Below, one piece after another: positions 1-5,845 of a DNA stretch of 10,307 bases (the stretch's first letter is position 1; every line of letters starts with the position of its first letter). The position numbers and the translations under genes were made by a program. The stretch covers positions 1 through 10,307 of the forward strand of contig JAILCT010000133.1 of assembly GCA_024690425.1 (NCBI GenBank), in the 5' to 3' direction. This stretch comes from Lachnospiraceae bacterium (GTDB taxonomy: Bacteria > Bacillota_A > Clostridia > Lachnospirales > Lachnospiraceae). The notes below the pieces were generated by a model. That model ran no database searches. It saw only the letters and a list, made by a program, of their open reading frames with translations, and was not told the DNA's origin.

Positions 1-1314
1 GCCATCCATAATATCCAGAATTCACCCTTCCGTACCAAGTTCGAGAGAGATGTCAGTGAGTTCAACGGCAAAATAGGCATCGGCTGTATATCCGATTACG
101 AGCCGCAGCCCCTTCTTATCCAGTCCCATCTTGGCAGTTACGCCATAACCACCGTGAGCAAGATCAATAATATAGAGGAACTTGTTAATGAGGCCTATAA
201 TGTGGGCCGTACCCAGTTCCTGGAAATGAGCGGTAGCAATATAAACCCGACTGAGCTGGTAGCATCCCTTATAAATCAGAAGGATACGATCGAAGAGGGT
301 ATGGCTTATGCACTTGAGAAGGTTGACGGATCGCTGACCATGCTTGTCATGACGGACAAGGGCATATATGCCGGGCGCGACCTTTACGGCAGGACGCCTC
401 TGATAATAGGCAGGAAGGAAGAGGAAGCATATTGCGTTGCCTTTGAGTCATTTTCATATCTGAATCTCGGATATCATGACGTGAAGGAACTGGGTCCCGG
501 CGAAATAGTTTACATAACAGCAGAAGGCTTCGAAACCCTTCGTCCCGCTCGCGAGACGATGAAGATATGTACTTTCCTGTGGATATATTACGGATATCCC
601 ACATCAACATATGAGGGGATAAATGTTGAAGATATGAGATACAGGTGCGGTGAAGCCCTTGCAAGAAGGGATCACGTGAGCCCCGATATCGTTGCCGGTG
701 TGCCGGATTCCGGCACGGCTCATGCCATCGGATATGCCAATGAATCGGGTATTCCCTTTGCAAGGCCCTTCATAAAGTATACACCCACCTGGCCCAGGTC
801 CTTCATGCCGACCGATCAGAGCCAGCGTAACCTGATCGCCAAGATGAAGCTCATACCCGTTGATAAGTTAATACGGGGAAAGTCACTCCTCCTTATCGAT
901 GATTCGATCGTAAGAGGAACACAGCTTCGTGAGACAACGGAATTCCTATACAATTCGGGAGCCGGCGAGGTCCATATACGTCCGGCATGCCCGCCCCTTC
1001 TTCACGGGTGCAGGTTCCTCAACTTCTCAAGGTCCAATTCCGAGTATGACCTCATCACCCGCCGTATCATAAGGGAGAGGGAAGGGGAGAATGTATCGGA
1101 TGAGGTGCTTGCACAGTATGCCGATCCGGACAGCGATCTGTACAAGGAGATGATAGAGGAGATCAGGAAGCAGCTTAACTTCACATCCCTGCGCTTTCAC
1201 AGGCTTGACGATATGGTCCGGTCGGTGGGGATCGAGAAGGAGAAGCTGTGTACATACTGCTGGGACAAGCAGGGCGACTGCAGGAACTGTGCTTCGTGCG
1301 GCGGATGCAAGTAA
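1..1314 (+). CDS. purF: PurF-like amidophosphoribosyltransferase (5' end outside window)
   Basis: The reading frame is open from base 1, so the start lies upstream and 437 residues are visible (numbered here from the window edge). PurF enzymes make 5-phosphoribosylamine from PRPP and glutamine, the first step of purine synthesis in the cytoplasm. The PRPP-binding loop LLLIDDSIVRGTQ is at residues 296-308. Cysteines at 190 (KICTFLW), 337 (HGCRFLN), 417 and 420 (LCTYCW) sit where B. subtilis PurF binds its [4Fe-4S] cluster, so an oxygen-sensitive cluster is likely. Two things are odd. The glutaminase oxyanion motif, normally HNGN, reads HLGS near residues 47-50. The tail carries four more cysteines (427, 430, 433, 436). 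The catalytic N-terminal Cys cannot be seen. The protein could be a divergent paralogue rather than the housekeeping enzyme. Family assignment is firm; exact activity is less so. Confidence 0.9.
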   Translation, partial: AIHNIQNSPFRTKFERDVSEFNGKIGIGCISDYEPQPLLIQSHLGSYAITTVSKINNIEELVNEAYNVGRTQFLEMSGSNINPTELVASLINQKDTIEEGMAYALEKVDGSLTMLVMTDKGIYAGRDLYGRTPLIIGRKEEEAYCVAFESFSYLNLGYHDVKELGPGEIVYITAEGFETLRPARETMKICTFLWIYYGYPTSTYEGINVEDMRYRCGEALARRDHVSPDIVAGVPDSGTAHAIGYANESGIPFARPFIKYTPTWPRSFMPTDQSQRNLIAKMKLIPVDKLIRGKSLLLIDDSIVRGTQLRETTEFLYNSGAGEVHIRPACPPLLHGCRFLNFSRSNSEYDLITRRIIREREGENVSDEVLAQYADPDSDLYKEMIEEIRKQLNFTSLRFHRLDDMVRSVGIEKEKLCTYCWDKQGDCRNCASCGGCK

Positions 1315-1334
1315 TATTGTCAGGGAATATATAT

Positions 1335-1367
1335 AACCCCGGATGGTCTGTATCCGGGGTTTTGTTT
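1335..1367 (+). terminator. Intrinsic terminator of the PurF-like gene
   Basis: A 10-bp perfect stem AACCCCGGAT / ATCCGGGGTT (1335-1344 with 1352-1361) with a 7-nt loop is followed by TTTGTTT. It lies about 20 nt after the stop codon, so it ends the upstream transcript and isolates the following intergenic unit. Confidence 0.9.
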
Positions 1368-1372
1368 ATACA

Positions 1373-1490
1373 TGGATCATACTTGAATAGTGTGAATATT
1401 TAATATAATTCAAACATTTGTATAAAAATATAATATATACCCAAGAAATATAAGTATAAAATGCGATACAATGGATAAATTATCTGAAAA
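1373..1490. other. AT-rich spacer upstream of the RNA promoter
   Basis: Very AT-rich sequence with no convincing open frame. It contains short A/T tracts and a TTGAAT...ATTCAA inverted repeat (about 1383-1413). A/T tracts just upstream of a strong promoter could act as an UP element for the 1496-1524 promoter. A weak promoter-like pair is present here but has only a 15-nt spacer. No other function is visible. Confidence 0.4.
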
Positions 1491-1510
1491 ATATGTTGAC
1501 ATAAACATAT
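1491..1510. promoter_or_regulatory. Possible operator: inverted repeat over the -35 box
   Basis: ATATGTT (1491-1497) and AACATAT (1504-1510) form a perfect 7-bp inverted repeat with a 6-nt centre. It overlaps the -35 hexamer TTGACA at 1496-1501. This placement is typical of a repressor site, but the surroundings are AT-rich and no regulator is encoded nearby, so it could be chance. Confidence 0.35.
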
Positions 1511-1524
1511 ATATATGGTAGTAT
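1496..1524 (+). promoter_or_regulatory. Strong sigma-A-type promoter of orphan RNA
   Basis: Consensus TTGACA (1496-1501), a 17-nt spacer and TAGTAT (1519-1524), with a TG one base before the -10 (1516-1517), as in extended -10 promoters. It predicts transcription starting near 1531. It is the strongest promoter match in the window, yet no protein gene with a ribosome binding site follows it on this strand. Confidence 0.8.
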
Positions 1525-1530
1525 GAGTAC

Positions 1531-1747
1531 AAGAAAAAAAGATCTTCGGATTATCAGAGTCAAATGTGAACCGAATATGAAAATTGGAAAACTACCATCA
1601 AGGGTAAAGAAGGTCACAGGATAACCTGACATGAGATAATAACGAAGACAGCCTTATAGAGAAAGAAGAGGTAAGATCCATTGATAACGGGTGAATAGAA
1701 GGCCACGGTGAGGAAAAGGAAACCGTGGCCTTCGCAGTGTCTGTTTT
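1531..1747 (+). ncRNA. Putative free-standing structured small RNA
   Basis: About 215 nt between the strong promoter and a hairpin plus U-run, with no credible ORF. A long-range stem joins UCUUCG-G-AUUAUC (1543-1555) with GAUAAU-AA-CGAAGA (1635-1648), giving 12 base pairs around a small internal loop. Inside it, UGUGA/UCACA, CCGA/UUGG, UACC/GGUA and CAGG/CCUG pairings can form local helices, which suggests a multibranched fold. The next plus-strand gene is over 600 nt away, beyond oppositely oriented mscL, so a cis riboswitch is unlikely. I compared it by eye with 6S, SRP, tmRNA, RNase P, T-box and the common riboswitches and saw no match. It may be a rare known family or a new one. Its 3' end faces mscL, so read-through would be antisense to that mRNA. 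Confidence 0.55.
1698..1747 (+). terminator. 3' hairpin of the putative small RNA
   Basis: A 12-bp perfect stem GAAGGCCACGGT / ACCGTGGCCTTC (1698-1709 with 1722-1733) has a purine-rich 12-nt loop. The U-run (TTTT at 1744-1747) comes about 10 nt after the stem rather than directly, so this is either a weak terminator or a structural 3' domain. The stem could also form in minus-strand read-through from mscL. Confidence 0.6.
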
Positions 1748-1754
1748 ATTGCAA

Positions 1755-1776
1755 AGCCGGAGAAGTGTTTCCGGCT
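1755..1776 (-). terminator. Probable mscL terminator hairpin
   Basis: AGCCGGA / TCCGGCT (1755-1761 with 1770-1776) lies about 10 nt beyond the mscL stop on the minus strand. On that strand it is followed by TTTGCAATAAAAC, only a modest U-run. It may also stop plus-strand read-through from the small RNA. Confidence 0.55.
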
Positions 1777-1785
1777 CTGTATGTG

Positions 1786-2199
1786 TTAATCCAAGTCTGA
1801 GGTGCAGCAGGGGCACTTGGTTGCCTTGATGTTGATCTCTGACTGGCACTTGGGACAGATCTTTGTTGTGGGATCCGGCTCAGCTTCTTTCTTTTTGTTG
1901 AACTTGTTCATCGCCTTGATAACCGAGAAAATAACAAGGGCGATGAGCAGGAAGTTTATGATCGCGGTAATAAATGCTCCGTAGTTAAAGGTGGCAGCTC
2001 CTTCACCTGTTCCGAGAGCTATGGACAGATTGGAGAAATCGAAGCCTCCTGTCAGGAGTGAGATGAGCGGCATTATTATATCGTCAACAAGGGATGTGAC
2101 GATAGCCGTGAAGGCACCGCCGATGATAACGCCGACTGCCATGTCCATTACGTTGCCTTTGCTGATAAATTCCTTGAATTCCTTAATAAAACTCTTCAT
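1786..2199 (-). CDS. mscL: Large-conductance mechanosensitive channel with C-terminal zinc ribbon
   Basis: This 137-residue protein is MscL, the membrane channel that opens under high tension to release solutes during hypo-osmotic shock. The N-terminal amphipathic stretch ([13 protein letters not shown]) leads into TM1 (about 17-45, with the family pattern [16 protein letters not shown]) and then a periplasmic loop. TM2 is at about 74-96 and is followed by the basic cluster NKFNKKK. After it come CPKC (115-118) and CPCC (129-132), a small zinc-ribbon-like tail in place of the plain helix of E. coli MscL. The start is supported by AGAGGTAGGA just upstream of the ATG. It has its own promoter (2250-2278) and is convergent with the putative small RNA. 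Confidence 0.95.
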   Translation of the reverse strand: MKSFIKEFKEFISKGNVMDMAVGVIIGGAFTAIVTSLVDDIIMPLISLLTGGFDFSNLSIALGTGEGAATFNYGAFITAIINFLLIALVIFSVIKAMNKFNKKKEAEPDPTTKICPKCQSEINIKATKCPCCTSDLD

Positions 2200-2249
2200 A
2201 ATTCCTACCTCTTTTCCATATTATTTCACGGATTCCCGCGACAATATAA

Positions 2250-2278
2250 ATTTTAGCATCTTACCATGTTTTATACAA
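2250..2278 (-). promoter_or_regulatory. mscL: mscL promoter
   Basis: Reading the minus strand: TTGTAT (2273-2278), a 17-nt spacer and TAAAAT (2250-2255), with TGC directly before the -10, an extended -10 arrangement. Transcription would start near 2243, about 44 nt before the mscL ATG. Confidence 0.65.
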
Positions 2279-2309
2279 GACGGATTGGTAAAAGTCATGA
2301 AATAAACAC

Positions 2310-2338
2310 TTGTTGTAATTGATGCATTGAATTATAAT
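2310..2338 (+). promoter_or_regulatory. glnS: glnS operon promoter
   Basis: TTGTTG (2310-2315), a 17-nt spacer and a perfect TATAAT (2333-2338). The start would be near 2345, giving a leader of only about 26 nt. That leaves no room for a T-box or other riboswitch ahead of this tRNA synthetase gene. Confidence 0.75.
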
Positions 2339-2370
2339 AGAAAAGAATATGAAAAGATAGGAGTACTACA

Positions 2371-4065
2371 ATGTCTGATACAGATAAAACGATCAGGGAA
2401 GCAGACGGATCAAATGATGTCATATCAAGGAATTTCATCGAAAATGAGATAGATAAGGACTTAGCCGAAGGGCATTACAAGACGGTACACACAAGGTTTC
2501 CGCCTGAGCCCAACGGATATCTTCATATAGGACACGCCAAGTCGATCCTTTTAAATTACGGGCTTGCCAAGGAGTACGGCGGTAAGTTCAATTTAAGGTT
2601 TGACGATACCAATCCCACCAAGGAAAAAACGGAATTCGTAGAATCGATCAAGGCTGATGTGGAGTGGCTGGGAGCCGAATTTGAGGACAGGCTCTTCTTT
2701 GCGTCGGATTATTTTGACCAGATGTATGAAGCTGCAGTCAAGCTCATTAAGAAGGGCAAGGCTTTTGTATGTGACCTTAGTGCAGATGAGATAAGGGAGT
2801 ACAGGGGAACATTCGAAACACCCGGCAAGAACAGCCCCTACAGGGACAGGTCTGTTGAGGAGAACCTTAAACTCTTTGAGAATATGAAGAACGGCTGCTA
2901 TAAGGATGGGGAGAAGGTTCTGCGCGCGAAGATAGATATGGCAAGCCCCAATATAAACATGCGTGATCCCGTTATCTACCGTGTGGCCCACATGAGCCAC
3001 CATAACACGGGAGATAAGTGGTGCGTATACCCCATGTATGATTTTGCCCATCCGATAGAGGATGCCATCGAGGGTATAACCCATTCCATATGTACGCTCG
3101 AATTTGAGGATCACAGGCCTCTTTACGACTGGGTCGTACGTGAACTTGAATATGAGTACCCGCCTAGGCAGATCGAGTTCGCCAAGCTCTATCTTACCAA
3201 CGTTGTTACCGGTAAGAGATATATCAAGAAGCTTGTTGAGGAGAATATAGTTGACGGCTGGGACGACCCCAGGCTTGTGTCCATTGCGGCCCTTAAGAGA
3301 AGGGGCTTCACTCCCGAGTCGATCAAGATGTTCGTTGACCTGTGCGGTGTCAGCAAGAGTAATTCAAGCGTTGATTATGCCATGCTTGAATACTGCATCC
3401 GCGAGGACCTTAAGTGTAAGAGGTCGCGTATCATGGCTGCACTCGATCCGGTTAAGCTTATCATCGATAATTATCCTGAGGGCCAGGTCGAATACTTTAC
3501 GGTTGCCAACAACCTTGAGAATGAGTCGCTTGGCAGCAGGCAGGTGGCTTTCTCGAAGGAGCTTTATATCGACAGGGATGACTTTATGATCGAGCCCCCG
3601 AAGAAGTACTTCAGGCTCTTCCCGGGTAATGAAGTGCGTCTCATGAACGCATATTTTGTCAAGTGCGTAAGTTATGAAACGGATGCTGAAGGCAGGGTGA
3701 CCACGGTACACTGCACTTATGACCCGGAGACCAGGAACGGCGAGTGCGCAATCAGGAAGGTCAAGGGTACCATACACTGGGTGAGCGCAGCTCATGCGGT
3801 TAGGGCTGAAGTAAGGCTCTATGAGAACCTTATAGATGAAGAGAAGGGTGTTTACAACGAGGACGGATCCCTTAACTTAAATCCCAATTCGCGCACGATC
3901 CTTAAGGAATGCTATATAGAAGACAATATTAAGGGAGCGAAGGCTTACGACAGCTTCCAGTTTGTGAGACAGGGATATTTCTGCGTGGATGCCAAGGACA
4001 GTAAGGACGATGCCCTTGTATTTAACAGGATAGTATCACTTAAGAGTTCCTTTAAATTACCCTAA
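2371..4065 (+). CDS. glnS: Glutaminyl-tRNA synthetase (GlnRS)
   Basis: This cytoplasmic class I aminoacyl-tRNA synthetase charges tRNA-Gln directly with glutamine using ATP. Its 564 residues are close to E. coli GlnRS (554). The signature [15 protein letters not shown] is at 44-58, with HIGH at 52-55. The GlnRS-type segment GWDDPR and later RRGFTPESI follow in the catalytic core, and the C-terminal half is the anticodon-binding beta-barrel region. The second ATP motif, VMSKRK in E. coli, reads VTGKRY at 279-284; the catalytic lysine (282) is kept but M and S are replaced. The start is fixed by ATAGGAG (2357-2363), 7 nt before the ATG. It is first in a likely operon. GluRS was considered, but the GlnRS-specific features and length fit better. 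Confidence 0.96.
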   Translation: MSDTDKTIREADGSNDVISRNFIENEIDKDLAEGHYKTVHTRFPPEPNGYLHIGHAKSILLNYGLAKEYGGKFNLRFDDTNPTKEKTEFVESIKADVEWLGAEFEDRLFFASDYFDQMYEAAVKLIKKGKAFVCDLSADEIREYRGTFETPGKNSPYRDRSVEENLKLFENMKNGCYKDGEKVLRAKIDMASPNINMRDPVIYRVAHMSHHNTGDKWCVYPMYDFAHPIEDAIEGITHSICTLEFEDHRPLYDWVVRELEYEYPPRQIEFAKLYLTNVVTGKRYIKKLVEENIVDGWDDPRLVSIAALKRRGFTPESIKMFVDLCGVSKSNSSVDYAMLEYCIREDLKCKRSRIMAALDPVKLIIDNYPEGQVEYFTVANNLENESLGSRQVAFSKELYIDRDDFMIEPPKKYFRLFPGNEVRLMNAYFVKCVSYETDAEGRVTTVHCTYDPETRNGECAIRKVKGTIHWVSAAHAVRAEVRLYENLIDEEKGVYNEDGSLNLNPNSRTILKECYIEDNIKGAKAYDSFQFVRQGYFCVDAKDSKDDALVFNRIVSLKSSFKLP

Positions 4066-4103
4066 TACAGTACAGGGGACTCAGAGATAAGGAGAAGTAT
4101 AAA

Positions 4104-4967
4104 ATGTCTAATATTCTATCGGGACTTTCCAATCTTGGCCTTGCAGGGCTTGAGAACGCCAGCCTTTATGAGAAGGAGGAGAAGAAGCCTGTAACCAAGC
4201 CCAAGGAGGAACCGGCCAAGCCCAAGGAGCATAATGAACTGGAGTATGTATTCGGCAAGAGTCACTCGTGTCCGGTCTGCTACAATGATTTTAAGGCACC
4301 TACGGTAAGACAGAGCAAGTTAAGGAGCAAGGGCGCGGACTCAGATCTTCGTCCGAGGTTTGCGGGTGTTGACCCTCTTAAATATGACGTGATAGTATGC
4401 CCCAAGTGCGGATATGCGGCCCTGGGCAGGTTTTTCGACACAATAACTCCCCCTCAGGCCAAGCTTGTCAAGGAAGGTATCAGCAGGTCTTTCAGGTCGA
4501 TCACTTCACCCAAGGAAGTGTATACCTATGACGATGCCTTTGTTAATTATCAGCTCGCGCTCGGAAATGCAGTGGTTAAGAAGGGCAGGGCAAGCGAGAA
4601 GGCTTACCTGTGCCTTAAGATGGCCTGGCTCCTGCGCGGCAAGCTGGAAGCATGGGATTCGGAATACGAGCCCTATCAGGGTGATTCTTACGCCCAGGAT
4701 GTTCAGGACCTTAAGCAGGATGAGCTTGAACTCCTCAACAATGCCGTGGAGGGATTTCTTACGGCGAGACAGTCGGAGACCTTCCCCATGTGCGGAATGG
4801 ATGAGAATACACTTGATTACATCATAGCGGTATCCGCGATGAAGCTTGAGAAGTATGACATAGTCAACCAGATGCTCAATTCACTTTTGGGCAAGCCGGG
4901 TCTTAATTCCAGGATGAAGGATCTGTGCCTCGACATAAAGGAACAGCTCAAGGCTGTGACCAGGTAG
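4104..4967 (+). CDS. DUF2225-family zinc-binding protein of unknown function
   Basis: This 287-residue protein matches the DUF2225 family, common in Firmicutes and without a settled function. After a short N-terminal segment there is a Lys/Pro/Glu-rich linker (27-43). Two cysteine pairs follow, CPVC (56-59) and CPKC (99-102, in CPKCGYAALGRFF), about 40 residues apart, which together should bind one zinc. The rest (about 115-287) is helical and resembles TPR-like repeats, e.g. the stretches around ALGNAVVKKGRASEKAYLCL and ISAMKLEKYDIVNQ-type positions near 250. No signal peptide or membrane segment is seen, so it is probably cytoplasmic. AAGGAGAAG (4089-4097) supports the start. It follows glnS by 38 nt with no terminator and precedes the next gene by 8 nt. 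A scaffold role is conceivable but is only a guess. Confidence 0.8.
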   Translation: MSNILSGLSNLGLAGLENASLYEKEEKKPVTKPKEEPAKPKEHNELEYVFGKSHSCPVCYNDFKAPTVRQSKLRSKGADSDLRPRFAGVDPLKYDVIVCPKCGYAALGRFFDTITPPQAKLVKEGISRSFRSITSPKEVYTYDDAFVNYQLALGNAVVKKGRASEKAYLCLKMAWLLRGKLEAWDSEYEPYQGDSYAQDVQDLKQDELELLNNAVEGFLTARQSETFPMCGMDENTLDYIIAVSAMKLEKYDIVNQMLNSLLGKPGLNSRMKDLCLDIKEQLKAVTR

Positions 4968-4975
4968 GAGATGAT

Positions 4976-5332
4976 ATGAAGTTCGTAAATCTCCCTGACA
5001 TGGGAAGAACCGGTTCAAGCGAGCTTGCCGAAGAATATAAGAACGGCCACGGATACGGGGCTGTAACGGTGGGCAGTACCCGTCTCTTCATTAAGAAGGG
5101 ACTCAGGGTCTATTGCATAGCTTATGAGGAAGCTGACAGGATATTCAGAAGGGTACGCCGGGTAAATGCGCAGATGTGCTGCGATAACGGGGAACTGGAG
5201 CTTGAGTATCTTGTGGTAAGCGCAGGCGGAAGGGAAGTTATAGAAGCTGAACTGCCGGGGAAGAAGGCGGCCAGGATGCTGTTGGACGAACTTAAGGAGA
5301 CCGCTTCGGGCGTGGAATTTTGTGCACCATGA
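4976..5332 (+). CDS. Uncharacterised 118-residue protein in the glnS-cstA operon
   Basis: I do not recognise this family. The ATG at 4976 is preferred over an in-frame codon at 4925 because TAGGAG (4965-4970) lies 5 nt ahead of it and the longer form would overlap the upstream gene by about 40 nt. The 118 residues are soluble, with no signal peptide or membrane span. The pattern alternates short strand-like stretches (GYGAVTVGSTRLFIKKG, LRVYCIAYEEADRIFRRV, ELELEYLVVSAGG) and ends in an amphipathic helix (KKAARMLLDELKE). That order is reminiscent of a PH-like or other small beta domain with a C-terminal helix; this is inference only. Its stop overlaps the next start by four bases (ATGA), so the two proteins are probably translated together and may work together. 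Confidence 0.75.
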   Translation: MKFVNLPDMGRTGSSELAEEYKNGHGYGAVTVGSTRLFIKKGLRVYCIAYEEADRIFRRVRRVNAQMCCDNGELELEYLVVSAGGREVIEAELPGKKAARMLLDELKETASGVEFCAP

Positions 5333-5841
5333 GCAGTGATGAGATTTATGACATCTTAACAGAAATATATGAGGGGTATTATAATGTCGAAAGGGAAGGG
5401 TGTTTAGAACCCTTTGATGCGGTGGGGTATCTCTCGAATGAGGCACAGCAGTATTTTCTTGTTAAGGCTGCTCACATTGCCTCGGTCAATTCATATGAAT
5501 ACGTATATTTTAAGAAATGCGACGAGTTAGACATCGAGCTGCTTGACAGCCTCGATAAGAAGGCATGGGAAGATGGGATATCGGGTGTAAGGCCTTCTGC
5601 TGACCATAAGAACACTGACGTTGCGCTCGTGATCATTGCGGACAGGGTGACCGACGCGGTGAAGAGTGCAGTAAATACCTATAAACATTCCAAGAATTAT
5701 AAGCTGGGATTCTTTGGCTTTTCCAATTACAGGCTGGTTGTAATAGAAGCCTTTAGCGGTCTTATCCTCACAAACCGCCGGGGAAGGGACCTTAGGGACT
5801 TCATTACACATACATTAAAAAAAGTGGGAAAAGGAGTGTGA
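5329..5841 (+). CDS. Uncharacterised 170-residue protein translationally coupled to cstA
   Basis: The start is taken as the ATG at 5329, inside the ATGA overlap with the upstream stop, rather than the TTG three codons earlier. The product is cytoplasmic-looking, without signal peptide or membrane span. Its N-terminal helix is DEIYDILTEIYEGYYNVE. The middle is mixed alpha/beta (QQYFLVKAAHIASVNSYEYV). A strand VALVIIAD (about 101-108) is followed by a helix. The C-terminal part is aromatic-rich (KLGFFGFSNYRLVVIEA) and ends in a basic tail. I recall similar proteins next to cstA in Lachnospiraceae but know no function for them. Its last codons contain the cstA ribosome binding site (AAGGAG, 5831-5836) and only 4 nt separate the two genes. 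This suggests a cytosolic partner or regulator of the transporter, which is inference. Confidence 0.75.
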   Translation: MSSDEIYDILTEIYEGYYNVEREGCLEPFDAVGYLSNEAQQYFLVKAAHIASVNSYEYVYFKKCDELDIELLDSLDKKAWEDGISGVRPSADHKNTDVALVIIADRVTDAVKSAVNTYKHSKNYKLGFFGFSNYRLVVIEAFSGLILTNRRGRDLRDFITHTLKKVGKGV

Positions 5842-5845
5842 TAAA

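Noticed and set aside
1523..1624. A 33-codon ORF beginning MSTRKKDLRIIRV inside the putative small RNA
   Set aside because: Its ATG overlaps the -10 box, so the mapped promoter cannot include it in the mRNA. There is no Shine-Dalgarno, and the stretch is better explained by RNA pairing. Conservation of the peptide would reopen it.
1598..1849. Minus-strand ORF of 83 codons across the RNA 3' region
   Set aside because: It overlaps the mscL 3' end and two hairpins, has no ribosome binding site and shows no recognisable protein pattern.
1802..2305. Two plus-strand ORFs over mscL
   Set aside because: Both are antisense to a confidently identified gene, and the protein sequences are low-information shadows.
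4066..4103. Terminator or promoter between glnS and the DUF2225 gene
   Set aside because: No stem with U-run and no hexamer pair is visible in the 38-nt gap; only a ribosome binding site is present.
4925..4975. Longer N-terminus for the 118-residue protein
   Set aside because: It would overlap the upstream CDS by over 40 nt without a ribosome binding site, whereas TAGGAG lies at the right distance from the ATG at 4976.
5320..5328. TTG start for the 170-residue protein
   Set aside because: The ATG at 5329 in an ATGA overlap is the more usual coupled start and leaves no odd extension.
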